Positions 11,929-24,578 of a stretch of 64,000 nt of DNA are shown in pieces. The stretch is from Austropuccinia psidii (lineage: Eukaryota > Basidiomycota > Pucciniomycetes > Pucciniales > Sphaerophragmiaceae). The notes beneath the pieces were generated by a model. That model had not been told where the DNA came from. It saw only the letters and a list, made by a program, of their open reading frames with translations, and ran no database searches. A program made the position numbers and the translations under genes. The stretch covers positions 2,897,592 to 2,961,591 of the forward strand of contig JALGQZ010000007.1 of NCBI GenBank assembly GCA_023105745.1. The letters are read 5' to 3'. How positions within the stretch are numbered: the first letter of the stretch is position 1; every line of letters starts with the position of its first letter.

Positions 11929-14406
11929 GTGAGGCTTTATTTTTTTCATTTCTCTCTTGAAAAAATCCTTTTTTTACTCAATCAATTGGCTTTTTCCTTA
12001 ATTTTAGTGTCTGACAATGTGGTAAGACAAGAAAATATTGAAACAGCCTCAACAGTAACAAGAATTATTCCTGCAAGTACTGTGAATTCTGACCATAATA
12101 GTACAGTTATTATAACTCAGAATAATCAACCTGAACCAATTTCCTCTGAATTAATTAACTTGGATATAAGTAATACCCTTAAGAAAGCAAAGAATTTGGC
12201 AAATAGTAAGTTTTTTTACCTAAAATTACTATTTTAAGCTTTTTAATCATAAATTATGCCTTCAATCAGATCAGGAGACAGCTATAACCCCTCAAGAAGC
12301 TCCCAAAAAGGTCATAGACATGATTATGGCAGAAGCCAATCAGATACAGAAAGACAAGGGTCAGTTGATGACCTCCAAATTAATAAATTATGTCATTCTA
12401 AAGCTGATAATACTATTTTACCTTCAAACAGAGCTTACACCGCCACAAGAAGCCTCAGTGGACATCTACAAAGCTAGCCAGAAGGCTTACAACAATGTGT
12501 TGCAGCACAAAGAGTACCAGATCCCTGCAGATCTGTGGAAAAACTGCATGAATTCTTACCTGAATGTGAGAAATTTCTGGGCCATTCCAACACTTGCAAG
12601 TTACTCAATGGATGGCATCAATTGATGGAAAAGAAGAACATGCTGCTTTTAACAGCAGAATGGAGGGAAAACAACCCTCCACCACCCAAGCAACTGCCAA
12701 AAACAGCCCCAATAGGCAGAAGCAGGAATTTCAAGGTGAAAAATCAGCCACAAGCTCAAAAAAAGGGCAAAGGCAAGGCACCAACCACAAAGACTTACAG
12801 CCAGGGCTACAGGATCCCAAAGATTCAGCAGGATTCCATGGAAAATGTACTTCAGATGGCCAGAAAAATGATGGAATTCAAGTAAAAGGAGGAAGCCAGA
12901 TTAAAATATCAGAATTTATTTCTGACATTTTTGATTTGATCCCAGAGTTTTATGAAGCTATAAATGACGTAAAAACTCATTTTTCTGATGAAAATTCATC
13001 CATTTGTAACAATCTTAAAACAAACAACCTAAGTCTGAGGCAAATAAATGAAACACTTATGTGTTTTGAAAAGGTTTTAAGAAAAATTAAAACTTCCAAT
13101 AATGAAAATTCATTTGGAAATAAATTAAATGAACAATCTGCCATTATTAAAGAATTGACAGACAAATACTCCAAATTCAATATTGATGACATAATTGAAA
13201 AAATAATAAAACAAGCCATAAGTACTATCAAAGAAGAGAATAAAAGTGTTGTTGAGAATATTTCAAAATCATTTACTGAAGTAAAGACATATACAATTGC
13301 CTTTAAAAAGTGTTTTGACACCTCACAAGAGTAAATATCAAAGTTAACAATGAAGTTGAATCAGATCACCTCTGATAATACTAGACAAACAGAACAATGG
13401 CAATTGTTAACACAAACAGGAGATAATAATAAGAATAATGTAATAAATTCAATATAAAGTTTACAACATGAATTCCGAGATTCCCAAAGGTGTAACAATA
13501 GTAAAATGAAGGATATTGAAAAATTAATTCACAATCCACAAGTATTGAATGTTGAAAACTCATAGTTAAAAAATGAATTTTCCACTTTTTTTCATAACTT
13601 GGAACCATCAATGGGCTAAGCACTCCTAAAAGAAGTACCAAAACTTAAGAATGGGCTCACTTCAGTGGTGAAGGAGAATATGACCATATGGAATTCATCA
13701 GAGGTCTTGACATGATTAAAGAAGATTTTGAATTACTAGACAGATTGGTAACAGCAAGATTTGATACCTTATTTACCAGATCAGCTCACAGATGGTACAT
13801 CAAAATAAGAAACGTACATGGACACCAAAGTTGGACTTGGTGGAAAGAACAAATTATCAAGAAATGGGCCAATGATTCTTGAAGGTTCAAAGTGCAAACA
13901 TCCTTTGACTCTGCCAAATTTAATGCTGATAAAGACAAAGCTTTACCATGCTTTTTCCAACAAAAAGACAGATTAACAGCATTGTATCCTGACATGTCAG
14001 AATTTATGATCCACAGAAAGATTCTGAGACAATGTGGGGGTGACTTAGACCATGCTGTCAAAAGCAGGACTACTGAAAAATCTTCATCAGAAGATATTAT
14101 TAATATATTAGAAGAAGAAACCACCAGAACCATAATTGGTTCTAGTAGGGTGAATCTCAAAACAAGGTTTAAGACACCTTGGAAAGATTCTGTGGACAAA
14201 AGCTTCAAAGGAAATTCTAATAATGTTAAGTAGAAATCTGCAGATATCATCAGAAAGTGCCATATTTTCCAAAGCACCACCCACTTAGCCAATACATGTC
14301 CAAAGAGGGGGAAAATAAATGAAATGAACATTGAAAAGAAACCTGATGTTGAAAAAGAGGATAATATAATTGAAGAAAATTCAGATGATAAGTCATCAAT
14401 ATTTTC
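11929..14406 (+). pseudogene. Gag region of the B-type gypsy element, spliced leader and several frameshifts
   Basis: The first coding block (to 12205) ends in a GTAAG donor. A probable 64-bp intron (12206-12269, TCAATCAG acceptor) joins it to a second block, matching the arrangement at 59282-59345. The frame then breaks near 12570, where one base is missing relative to the 59 kb copy (CKLLNGWH continues in another frame). Further shifts or stops occur around 13335, 13640 and 13880. Recognisable gag pieces include [51 protein letters not shown] and [13 protein letters not shown]. The zinc-knuckle segment near 14250 reads [15 protein letters not shown], with Phe replacing one Cys. A solo LTR interrupts the coding sequence at 14407. 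Confidence 0.85.
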
Positions 14407-16237
14407 TGTGAGCCTTAGAGGTAATTTCATATACCCAAAAGACCACAAATACAAAAATAACATATTAATATAAATAAAATTTATATTATTAAAATAAAAA
14501 TAAAAATATAAATATAAAATTATATTAAGAATAAAAAAATTAATTACAATTTAAAAATAAAAATACATTAAATTTTGTAAGTATGAAATTACATTTATAC
14601 TTGAAAAATTTAAGTAAAAATGAAATTTTAACAAAATTGTGAAAAAATAAAATTGTTTTTGGAAAAAAGTTAAATAAAAACTATTTTAACTTTTTATCCA
14701 TCAAAAAAACATATAAAAATTGTTTCACCATTGGATTCCTCATAAAAAATTAGGTGGGGTCACCTCTGAGTGAAATTCTTGTAACTCAACTCTAAATAAG
14801 CTTAAATTAAGTTTTTAGTATTTTCAATACAAAAGTTGAAAATCCTCAAAACCTTAATTTAATTCACACCACATGTGGTGTTAACCATCAATTTTTGTGT
14901 TAAAATTGAGGTGTTGTGTTTAGTTTAGAAGTTATGAGGAATTGAAGTATTTTCAATTGAATTCAATTGAAATGTCAGAATGTGCGCATGTATTACATAA
15001 GTGAACTTTGATTTACATATGAGGTGTCAATTATTACTGTATTGTACTTTACAATTGAATTGAATTACATATGTAAATTATAAGTATAATACATGATGAG
15101 GAATTAAAGGAAAAATAAATTGGAAAGATTAAATTTGGGGGGGAAACGGAACTCCAGCTCTAAGGGAGAGATAGACCCCCAAAATCCTTGCTGACAGGCG
15201 TGGGATGTCAAAATTCACGCAAAAGTTCATCACTTTTGGCCTGGAATTGAGTTACAGGGTCTGTGGACTCAATTGATGATGAGGTTTTGATACCAACTGG
15301 GGTAGTTTTAGCTGTTGCCAAGAGGGTAAAACTACCCTTAAGATAAAACAATCATAGTAAAAACAGTTTTAACTGGTTGCTACGCCTCTGACACACATTC
15401 TGACGTGGTTTGAAGGCTCTAGGCCTGGTATTGCTATAGTAATGGCTGATTTAAGGGTCTAAAATGGCTAAAAATGGCTCAAAATGGCTTAAACCAGCCC
15501 TTTTTGGTCTAAACCAGGCTTCAATGATGCCATAATTGGCTTTTCTGTTGTCAGACTGTTTTTCACGACTAAAAAGAGTAAATTTTACTTTTGGAGTAAG
15601 AGAATTGATTGCTATAAAAGAATGTCTTCTTTGCCCCACTTTTCTCTTCATGTTAGAATCTTTTCCTTTGATAATTAGTTTAAACATTGTTAAACCAATC
15701 AATAAGAGATTCCAACCACCTTTATTAAATCATTTTAAACCTTTTAACCACGTGAAAAAATCATTATAATCATTGTTTGTAACTTTTATAATCATTTTTA
15801 CCCCTGAACCACCCCAAAAGTGAATTAAAGCATCTTTCATCACTGTAAACTTTGTCACTCTGTTTCCAAATTCACTCTGGTCACTTTTGGGCGTGTTTTC
15901 TCTTTAATATTCTTTTTAAAGACTCTGTTCTTTAATTAATTGCTTGCAGTTCTTTGCTCAATTAATTCCAATTAAAATTGCTCTTGAGGAAGTTTCTTTT
16001 GTAGCCTTAAAATATCTCTTGTAGAGTATTTTTCGGATAAATTTTTATTGTTGGTAAAACAATAAAATTTTATAATATTATTGTTTTATACTAATAAAGT
16101 TATAAACAATAAAATTGGCGTGTTTTCTCTTAAAAATACTATTTCTTACTATTTTTAATTGAATTTTACCTTATACAAATTTTGAGGACAGGAAAAGTAC
16201 TTGATTTTTAATCAAAGTTTCATATCCACACCTTAAA
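14407..16237 (+). repeat. Solo B-type LTR (1831 bp) inserted in gag-pol, target duplication TTTTC
   Basis: It starts TGTGAGCCTTAGAGG and ends CCTTAAA (the 57 kb relative ends CCTTACA). TTTTC is present on both sides (14402-14406 and 16238-16242). In the 59-64 kb element the flanking sequences are contiguous around 61530 (...ATATTTTCTGAATC...), which shows the empty site. Such structures arise by recombination between the two LTRs of a full element. It retains a TATA box. Confidence 0.9.
15613..15620 (+). promoter_or_regulatory. TATA box candidate of the solo B-type LTR
   Basis: TATAAAAG, positionally equivalent to the boxes at 11257 and 58268. It could in principle still drive transcription into the downstream pol remnant. 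Confidence 0.45.
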
Positions 16238-19200
16238 TTTTCTGAATCTTTAAAAGATATAGAAAATGTCAATGCCACTTTTGACATCATGGAATCTTAT
16301 TCCCACTTGCCACAATTAAGCAATGGTCAACTTTATTTGTCAAAAATTCAAGATACACAACTTATGAAAACTAAACCAAACAGGGGAAAAGGTTATACAG
16401 CTGGTAACTCCTGTATAACAGAAGTGGTCATTGACAACAAACCCATAAGCCTTCACTTGACCCAGGAGCCTTCTGCTCTTGTGTTGGAAAATATTTTCTT
16501 AATACTTGTGTACCACATTTTGAAGATAAATTGTTACCAATTGATGGCATAAAATTCAATAGTGCAAGTAATACAATGAAAGGATTGGGAATCTTTGAGA
16601 AAAATGTCATATTTCCACATATTTTTGGAAATTTAAGAATCACTGTTGAAATTGTTGTGATGGAAAATTTCTCTAGTAACCATTTTATATTAGGAAATGA
16701 CTATTTGATTTTGTATGGAATAGACTTGCATAACAGCAAAGACAGATAATTTACTATTGGAGACGATAAGCATCAAAAATATCACTTTTTACCATTTAAA
16801 AGACAAATTACAGTAAGAAAAGTAGCACCAGTAAGCTTATAGTTGGAAAGATTCAAATATGAACAGTTAAATGAAGCTGAAATAAGCCATCATCCGACTG
16901 ATAATCAGGAAAATTAACTTTCTGCCCTTTTATATGACCACAGAGAGGAGCATTTGCATAAGACAAAGAACCTTTGGGGGCAATTATTTGTCATGAAGTT
17001 GACATAATCCTTAATATTGAGAGACCTTATTCGCCACTCTTAAGAAGACCTGCATATCCAGCAAGTCCTAAATCAAGAGAAGCTCTGGAAATTCATACTA
17101 AAGAACTTCTAGACTTTGGTTTAATAAGAAAGGTTGGCCATAATGAGGAAGTAGAAATACCTACACCAGTCATAGTGGCATGGCATAATGGAAAAGTCAG
17201 AATGGCTGGGCTCTGAACACTCACACTGTTCCAGACAGGTACCCAATACCAAAAATATAAATTTCCCTTACCCAGATATCTCAAGGAGTGTATATAACCA
17301 CTATGGATGCCCTTAAGGGAGTTCACCAGAATGTAGTGACACCAAGGGCAAGAAAATCCTTGAGAATTATTGTTCTTTGTGGAGTACATGAATATTTGAG
17401 GATGCCTTTTGTTATCAAGAATGCACCTTCACACTTCCAAAGAATGATGAATGAAATCTTCCCTGAAGAAATTTCAGAAGGATTGTTAATCATTTACATT
17501 GATGATATTATTGTATGTTCCAAAACTTGGGAAGAACATATGTACAGATGATCCAGAGTTTTCACAAAAATACAATCTGTTAACATGAAAATTTCTTGAA
17601 AGAAATGCCATTTTGGAATTTAAAGAATTCAAAGCAGTGGGACATGTAGTATCTGGTTTATCCCTTGGAATTGACAAAAACAAGGTTGCAGCAGTATTGC
17701 TGAAACCCATGCCTCAGAACAAGAAAGAAATTTAGTCATTTTTGGGGTTTGCAGGATATTACAGGCAACATATTAAGGATTTTGCATCCATAGCAAGACC
17801 TCTTTATAAATTATGTGACAAGGAAACAGTATTTGAGATGACTATTGACAGAGTCAAATCCTTTGATTCTTTGAGAAAAGCCTTGACCACTGCTCCACTC
17901 TTACTGATGCTTTAAGCTGCCTTTTAAGCTTTTTATTGATGCATCAGGGGATGGGCTTGGTGCTGCACTTCACCAAGTTCAGATTATCAATGATAAACCT
18001 GTGGAGGGACCCATATGCTTCATATCCAGGCAAATCAAACCATCTGAAGCCAGATATGGAGCCAGTCAAATGGAGTGCTTATGCCTTGTCTGGGCCTTGG
18101 AAAAGCTAAATTACATTCTGGTAGGATGTGGTTTTGGAGTAATAACATATTGTAACACTTTTAGGTCACTTTCAAACATGAAGACTCCTAACTGGCATAT
18201 GCTCAGATGGCAAATAGCCATACAAGATTATAGGGGCAATATGACCATTGTTCATAAAGATGGGAATATTCAAAAAAATGCAGATGGACTGATCAGATGG
18301 CCATTACCAAATAATATTGATAATCCTGCTTATGTTCCAGAGGAAGCTTCCACACAAATCCCCATAGAAGGAATCAGTGCTACAGACCTGAACACCACTT
18401 TCTTTGAGGAGGTAAGGAACAGTTATACTCAGGATAAAAACTGTAGCATTTTATGCCAATTACTTACTCAGGACTGTAAAGAAAATTCTTTGATACATGC
18501 CTTAGAGGAGATATGAAGAAAATCATATGATGAAGGAAGATTCCACTTACTGGATGGTATAGTTTACCACAGAACTAAGCATACATGTGTCATGAAAGTT
18601 GTGGACAGGTCCTTAATCAATCTTGTACTTAAAGAATGCCATGACAGCCCTTTCTCAGGACATCTGTAGAAGGAAAGGACAAGAGAAAAAATAAAAACCT
18701 GCATATGGTGGCCAGTGCGGCAGAAAGATGTTCCAGAGTATTTCAAAACCTGTGACAGATGTCAAAAGGCAAACAAATCCACTGGAAAAAGGCTTGAAGA
18801 TATGATCAAGATACAAGAACACAGAAGACCTTGTGAAATTGTCCATATGGATTGGGTAACTGGCCTGCCACCAGGGGGTGACAGAAGCTATAATGCTTTC
18901 ATAGTGATTGTTTACAGATTTAGTAAGACTCCAATCTTTCTACCATGTCACGAGGATGATACAGCCATGGATACAGCTCTTCTGATATGGAATAGAGTAG
19001 TATCATGTACTGGCATATTCACAAACATCATTAGTGACAGAGATCCCAAATTCACTTCAGCACTATGGACAAATATTCACCAACTATTTGAGACAAATTT
19101 ATCCTTCTCTACAGCCTACCACCAACAAACTGATGGTTTGGCTGAAAGGATGATCCAGACCTTGGAAGATGTGGTAAGACAATTTTGTGCATATGGCCTT

Positions 19201-19485
19201 GAATTTAAAGATGATGATGGATTCACTCATGATTGTTGTACTCTTTTACCAGCACTAGAATTGGCATATAAGAAATCTGTTTATTCTAGTACCAATCAAA
19301 TTCCTGCTATTCTAGAAAAGGGATGGAATCCCAAATTACCTCAAGATTCCTTGAGCAAAGAATTGGTTGAAATACATCCTACAGCCGCTAGGTTCAAAGG
19401 AATGCTAGACAAAGCTACAAAGAATGCAGTGAGGTGCATGGAAGACTCTTTTGCATATGCTAAGGACCAATGGGACAATGCCATG
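16238..19485 (+). pseudogene. Protease, RT, RNase H and integrase remnant of the B-type gypsy element
   Basis: The sequence continues the gag-pol interrupted at 14406 and follows the intact 61530-64000 frame. Landmarks are a protease-like region (about 16290-16750), [21 protein letters not shown], the RT palm YIDDIIV near 17500, RNase H (LLVDA-type block near 17930, then [20 protein letters not shown]) and the integrase zinc finger and core ([44 protein letters not shown]). Many stops and frameshifts break it, for example near 16550, 17215, 17550, 17735, 17915, 18516 and 18668. The similarity ends at about 19485 in the integrase C-terminal region, where sequence from another gypsy gag begins. 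The chromodomain end and 3' LTR are missing. Confidence 0.88.
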
Positions 19486-19644
19486 GAAGACATCACAACC
19501 AGTCCAAGAATTGGAAGGAATTAGTATACACCCCTAATGGACAACAAGAACAGTGGGAAACCAATTCCAAAACACAATAAACCACATGACAAAGCTCCTT
19601 TGAAATTTGTAAGGTTTGACTATGAAACAATAAGTAAAAATTAC
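19486..19644 (+). pseudogene. Gag fragment of a second gypsy element, 5' of a minus-strand LTR
   Basis: Translation gives MEDITTSPRIGRN, then after a stop YTPLMDNKNSGKPIPKHN. This resembles the gag linker before the zinc knuckle in the 59-64 kb element ([15 protein letters not shown]...). It continues after the LTR at 21623 with a zinc knuckle. The fragment is fused directly to integrase of the B-type element, so a recombination or deletion junction lies near 19485. Confidence 0.5.
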
Positions 19645-21622
19645 TAATTTATTACTTATTGTACTCTGAATGTCCTTATAATTGAAATAAATAATAATAA
19701 TAATAAAGAAATATTATTATTATGGCGTAAAAATATTATATTATTAAATAAATATAATAATATAATTAATATTATATGAAATTATAATATTATAAATAAT
19801 ATATTAATATAAAATAATTAATATATTATAAAGCTCTTTATTATTGTTACCAACAAATAATAAAGGCGTAAAAAACTGTTTTTTATAAATAAAAAACAAT
19901 TAATAACAATAATATTACTAATATTAAAGTTATATATTAATATAAATACTATTTATATTAAATAAGAATTATTAAGAGTAATAATAAGAGAGAAATTATT
20001 ATAATAAGATGAAATAACCTACTTTTAACACTTAAAATAATAATTTTGAGATATTTTACGCCAAAAGAATATAATACAACTTTTTCAAATTGTATTTACA
20101 ATAAAAAATGAAGAAAATTACTAAAATTCTTTATTTTACGTGGAAATGAGTTTATAGAGAGATTTATGACAAAAACAATTAAAGATTTGATTTAATCACG
20201 TAAAAAATAGTGATTAATATTAAGATGGTCTTTGGTCTTTAATAATATAAGAGTTTTATATATAAAGAATAAAGAAATTACCTTTTATTTAATTGATTTA
20301 ATGTTTTTGATGCGTCTGAGGGGAAAATAGAGTAAAAAGAGCTCTATTTATAGTAAATACCTCCCTCCTAGAGTCCAACAGGCTTCTAGTAGACGTGTAC
20401 TGATCATATCCACTGGAATTGATCAATATTTTAAGGTTTGAGGGTGATTACATCATGATCAAACCATATTACATCATTATTACACCATTATTTAGAGTTA
20501 TCACTATAACTCTAAGTTTGATGACATCAGAGGCTTGGCAGAACCCCAAATTTCGTGGATTTTATTATTTTTAATCATAAACTAATAGTATTCACCAATT
20601 TTATCACTCTTAAGACTGTTAAACTTAAATTAAGGTTACAGTATGTGATCATAACTGCTCAGATTAAGCTCAAACTTTGATCCTCAATAACTTTTAAGAT
20701 TTACACGCTACAGCAATTCAAAGAGTGAATTCTGATAGCCTGACATAACCTCATTATGCTGCCAAGAGCTTTTCATTACATCATCAAAACTCTAATTTTG
20801 ATGATTTTTCTTGTAACCCATCTTTTCTGTCGAAATTCAACATTTTAAACTTCAAACATTGATTTCAGGGGGTTATACCCTGAATTTAATAATAAGAATT
20901 ACATCATTCTTCACGAATGAACTAGTAGAATCCAACTGTATACTTTTTTTTAAGTTTGGAGCACTTTCACAACAAAGTGGTCAACAGCTCTGTTGATTTT
21001 TATCAATATTTATTCATAGGTTTTAACCTTGTTTATAACTTGTAAAATAAAGTTCATATCTGTGTTCTTACAGTAATTACGTGGTAACTTTATTTTTGGT
21101 TCATCATTCTATCATGTATATTTTAGGAGATATTAGCTATGATCCTTGAATATATGCGTTGACCAAAAAAGTGCATATATTCAGGATAATTCTTTAAGTA
21201 TTAACTTTGGGAATTAGCTTATTAATTGTTTTATGTGTGGATTTTCATGGGGAATCCACTGGTACAATTTATTTCACATGTTGTTTCATGAGTTCTTGAG
21301 ATAAATAAGGTTTTATGGTTTTTATAAGGTATTTTACCTTATAATTCCTTAAATATTGACTTTACAGATATGCCATAAAAATGGTATATGTGTATTTTTC
21401 CATGGGGAATCCAATGGTATAATTTATTTTACATGTTGATTCATTGGTTTTTGAGTTAAACCAATTTTTGTACCAATTTATGGTATTTTTTGTATATTTA
21501 AGTAATTATTTTCAAGGTATAATTATTCTAAGTAATTTTAATATAATTATATTAAAGGTATAATCATTATTAATCTTTTTTGTGACCTTATTGGGTATGT
21601 GGTCATATCTCAAAGGCTCACA
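19645..21622 (-). repeat. Minus-strand gypsy LTR (about 1.95 kb) inserted in a gag remnant
   Basis: On the minus strand it begins TGTGAGCCTTTGAGATATG at 21622 and aligns by eye with the split LTR at 6512-10018. Gag sequence lies on both sides (19486-19644 and 21623-21871), so it is an insertion and probably a solo LTR. The low-coordinate boundary is uncertain by a few tens of bases and I could not confirm the target duplication. The interior is AT-rich and non-coding. Confidence 0.7.
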
Positions 21623-21871
21623 AAATTTCATAAATGTGGAAGTACATCTCATTTGGCAAACACTTGTCGCAAAAAGACAAGAATAAAGGAGATAGAAATA
21701 GATAAAGTTCAAGTCACAAAAGAAACAAAAAATGTATCTTTACATGAAAGTGATTCTGAGCCTTCTGAAGAAGAGGACATACCAGATGAACTTATTATAG
21801 GAAATATTAATGTTTCCTTTGAAGTCACAGAAGTACATACTCACTTAACACAGTACAATGATGAATGTATA
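21623..21871 (+). pseudogene. Gypsy gag remnant with a degenerate zinc knuckle
   Basis: The frame encodes KFHKCGSTSHLANTC followed by an acidic tail (SDSEPSEEEDIPDELI). It matches the order zinc knuckle, acidic linker in the 59-64 kb gag ([14 protein letters not shown]...). The first knuckle cysteine is Phe here. Homology stops at about 21871, where LTR sequence begins, so protease and pol were lost by deletion. Confidence 0.7.
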
Positions 21872-22569
21872 TAAAGTCGTATTATTAAAGTATTTCTTAT
21901 GTATTTTATTCTTTATAAATTATAAATTAAACAATTGAAATCATAAAGATTAGATTATTGTTGTAATCACCTATAATATATTTTATTTTATAAAATTATT
22001 GTCTTTAAAATACCTTTTAAAATCCACAAATTCCTCTCAAAAATTCTTTAATCATATTTCTTATTATAAAACGTTGTTTGATCTTATAAAATACTGATTT
22101 TTGGTGTGTTTTGAACTCATAATAATTATTCAACATATTAACTGTTGTTGTTTGACTTGTTGTATTAAATTTATATTCTAAGTAAGCTTTCTCTGAAATA
22201 CTATACCTTTTTTATCTATTATTAGTTTTTTTATATACAGTTTTTTTATAAGAATTATTTCTGCACAATGTGGGTCTTAATTCTTTTATAAATAATTTTT
22301 ATATATTATTTATAAGTGGTTAAATATTTATATTTTCCACATGTAATTGTCTTATTAAGAGCTTTACATTTCTTATTTTTATAATTGTCAGTGACTATAA
22401 CAATAATAGAATAATTATAATTTGTTATAATTATTATATTTTTTTATTATTATTTTATATAATAATAATTCATTTTATTTTTTTATTATATTATATTTTT
22501 CTACTGAGGACAGTCATAGTACTCTTGATATTTTTAGTATTATCAAGAGTTTAATAGACAAACCTTACA
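21872..22569 (+). repeat. 3' segment of an A-type LTR
   Basis: It aligns by eye with about 4420-5132, sharing TTAGATTATTGTTGTAATCACC, ATAATTATAATTT and the end ACAAACCTTACA. Only the last 0.7 kb of the LTR is present, joined directly to gag, consistent with an internal deletion in an A-type element. Confidence 0.75.
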
Positions 22570-24578
22570 ATTACACACCATGCTTTTGTATCAGCATTTT
22601 TTAGTAAGCTAGGTTTAAATTGGTGTAGCTTGATTTTAATTGAACTCTAATAAAGTTCAATTAAAGTAAAAATTCTTAAAAATTCTAAATTTTTCACTAA
22701 AATACCATTTTGGCCTTTGTAGGTCAAAATATTGATTTTATGATGAAACACCCTATGGTATGATGCTAGGCACAATTGGATGGAGAATTCAATGGTACAA
22801 AAAAATTGTGAAATTAATTTATTTTGCAAAAATTTCTTTAAATATTGTTACATTTAAATTTATTTTCAAATTAATCATTTTTAATTACAGGTAAAAAAAC
22901 TTCCTGTAATTGATCTTGTCAGTCCTTTAGGAATGTAAAAAATTGCTCAGGGCTCACATTAACACTGGAAAAATCAGATTCATTTGAAAGAAATTATATA
23001 TAGGAGAGACAAGTTTGGAAACCAATATTTGATGAAAGGTAAGTTTATATTAACATTTCATGAATTGTCCAAAAAAAGCCTATAGAACCATTAGAAGAAC
23101 TTTCTTTGTGTAAGAAAATCTTTGAATATGAAAACAAGTTAAATAACTTCACAGTTAGGGTATTCATAGATATAGATTATATTACTCATTATTATTCATA
23201 TATTAAAGGAGTATCTCATTGAAAATCAATGGAGATTCAATTTTAGGGAAGAGGGAAGATCTAACTATGCTGTGAGGTTTTCAATCTTATTCAAAATCTA
23301 AAGATATGCAGCTCAGTTCTGGTATATTGTGGATAACTTTCTACTTATGTGGTAGTGGATGAAGTTAAAATTTTAAATAATGATGATGATGTAATAGAGA
23401 TATACTCAATAGCAAGTCAAACTTCTATTGCAAAGAATTGGAGTCTTTGTGTGGAATTGAGTTCAATAAAGATTAAAGCTGAAGGTGCAAAGCTCTTTAT
23501 ATTTAGAAATTTCTTTATATTCATTCAAGGAGAACTTAAGGAGATTTCAAAAATTAATATTGAATGTGGCTTACCTTAGTATAGTTCTACTAATAAGGAA
23601 TGAGGTTTTATTTTCAAATATGCCCTATGTTACTTTGGAATTGTATAGTTTGTCTAAACATTATTATGAATCAGTTGCATTGATAAAATTATATTATGTT
23701 AATCTTGGCATTTCAAGTTATTTTATAATATACTTGTATGAATTTGAAACCACATGATTTCCAAACAGAAGAAATAAAATTATTAATCCTTAATTCTTTC
23801 CTTACAAAACCCAGTCTTTTGTGGCTGAGAAAAAGACCAAAAGTTGTAGGGTGGAACCCATTTTGACCCATGTTTGATTTATAATGGTACTTTTGTTGAG
23901 ACCAGTGTTGAATCTGCAGCACTTTCCCCAAGGGTATTCATTTTTTCATGGCAAATATATTTAGCTGTGTCAATTTGCAATATTCTCATTTTTTCCTTTT
24001 CTTTTTTTATTTATATTGGAGGTTTCATATTCTAGAAGCCCATTAAAGCTCAGCTAAAATTAACTTCATGATATTTTTATTTTATGAGATAACCTGAAAT
24101 AAAAATATTGTGGAAATATCTATGGATTTGAAAACCCAAACCATTTTTCCCACTTGATAATACACTAGGTCCCCAGGACTATGCAATGTTAATGCCTCAG
24201 CCAACATATAATTAACTTGGGGATATCCTCAACAAGAGCATGGGACATCTGACTACGGCCAAATTCATTGATTAACTTAGTCTCACAAACGCCGTTTCTG
24301 TAGGGGAGTGTTGTGGCTGAACTTCACATCCCAACACACAGATTGAATATTCAATGAAGGAAACAGCCAACCTCATTGATGCCAAAACATTAGGGGAATT
24401 CACTCTCTTTATTAAATGAAATTCTATTTTGGAAAAATCAGACTTTCTGATTGAGCATTTATGGTTTGTCTAATTTGGACAAATCCCACGCTAATCATGC
24501 TCAATTCTCATGCCAATATAAATAAAATAAAAACTCTCTGAACCAACCAAAAAGGGTTTTTCAGCCTGAACTTTACAA
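22570..24578. other. No recognisable gene; AT-rich spacer
   Basis: I see only short open frames with no recognisable domain (23349-23579, 23485-23757) and no terminal-repeat structure. It could be old decayed transposon DNA. Confidence 0.5.

Noticed and set aside
23349..23757. Two overlapping open frames in the 22.6-24.6-kb spacer
   Set aside because: Short, AT-biased and without recognisable motifs; not enough to call a gene.
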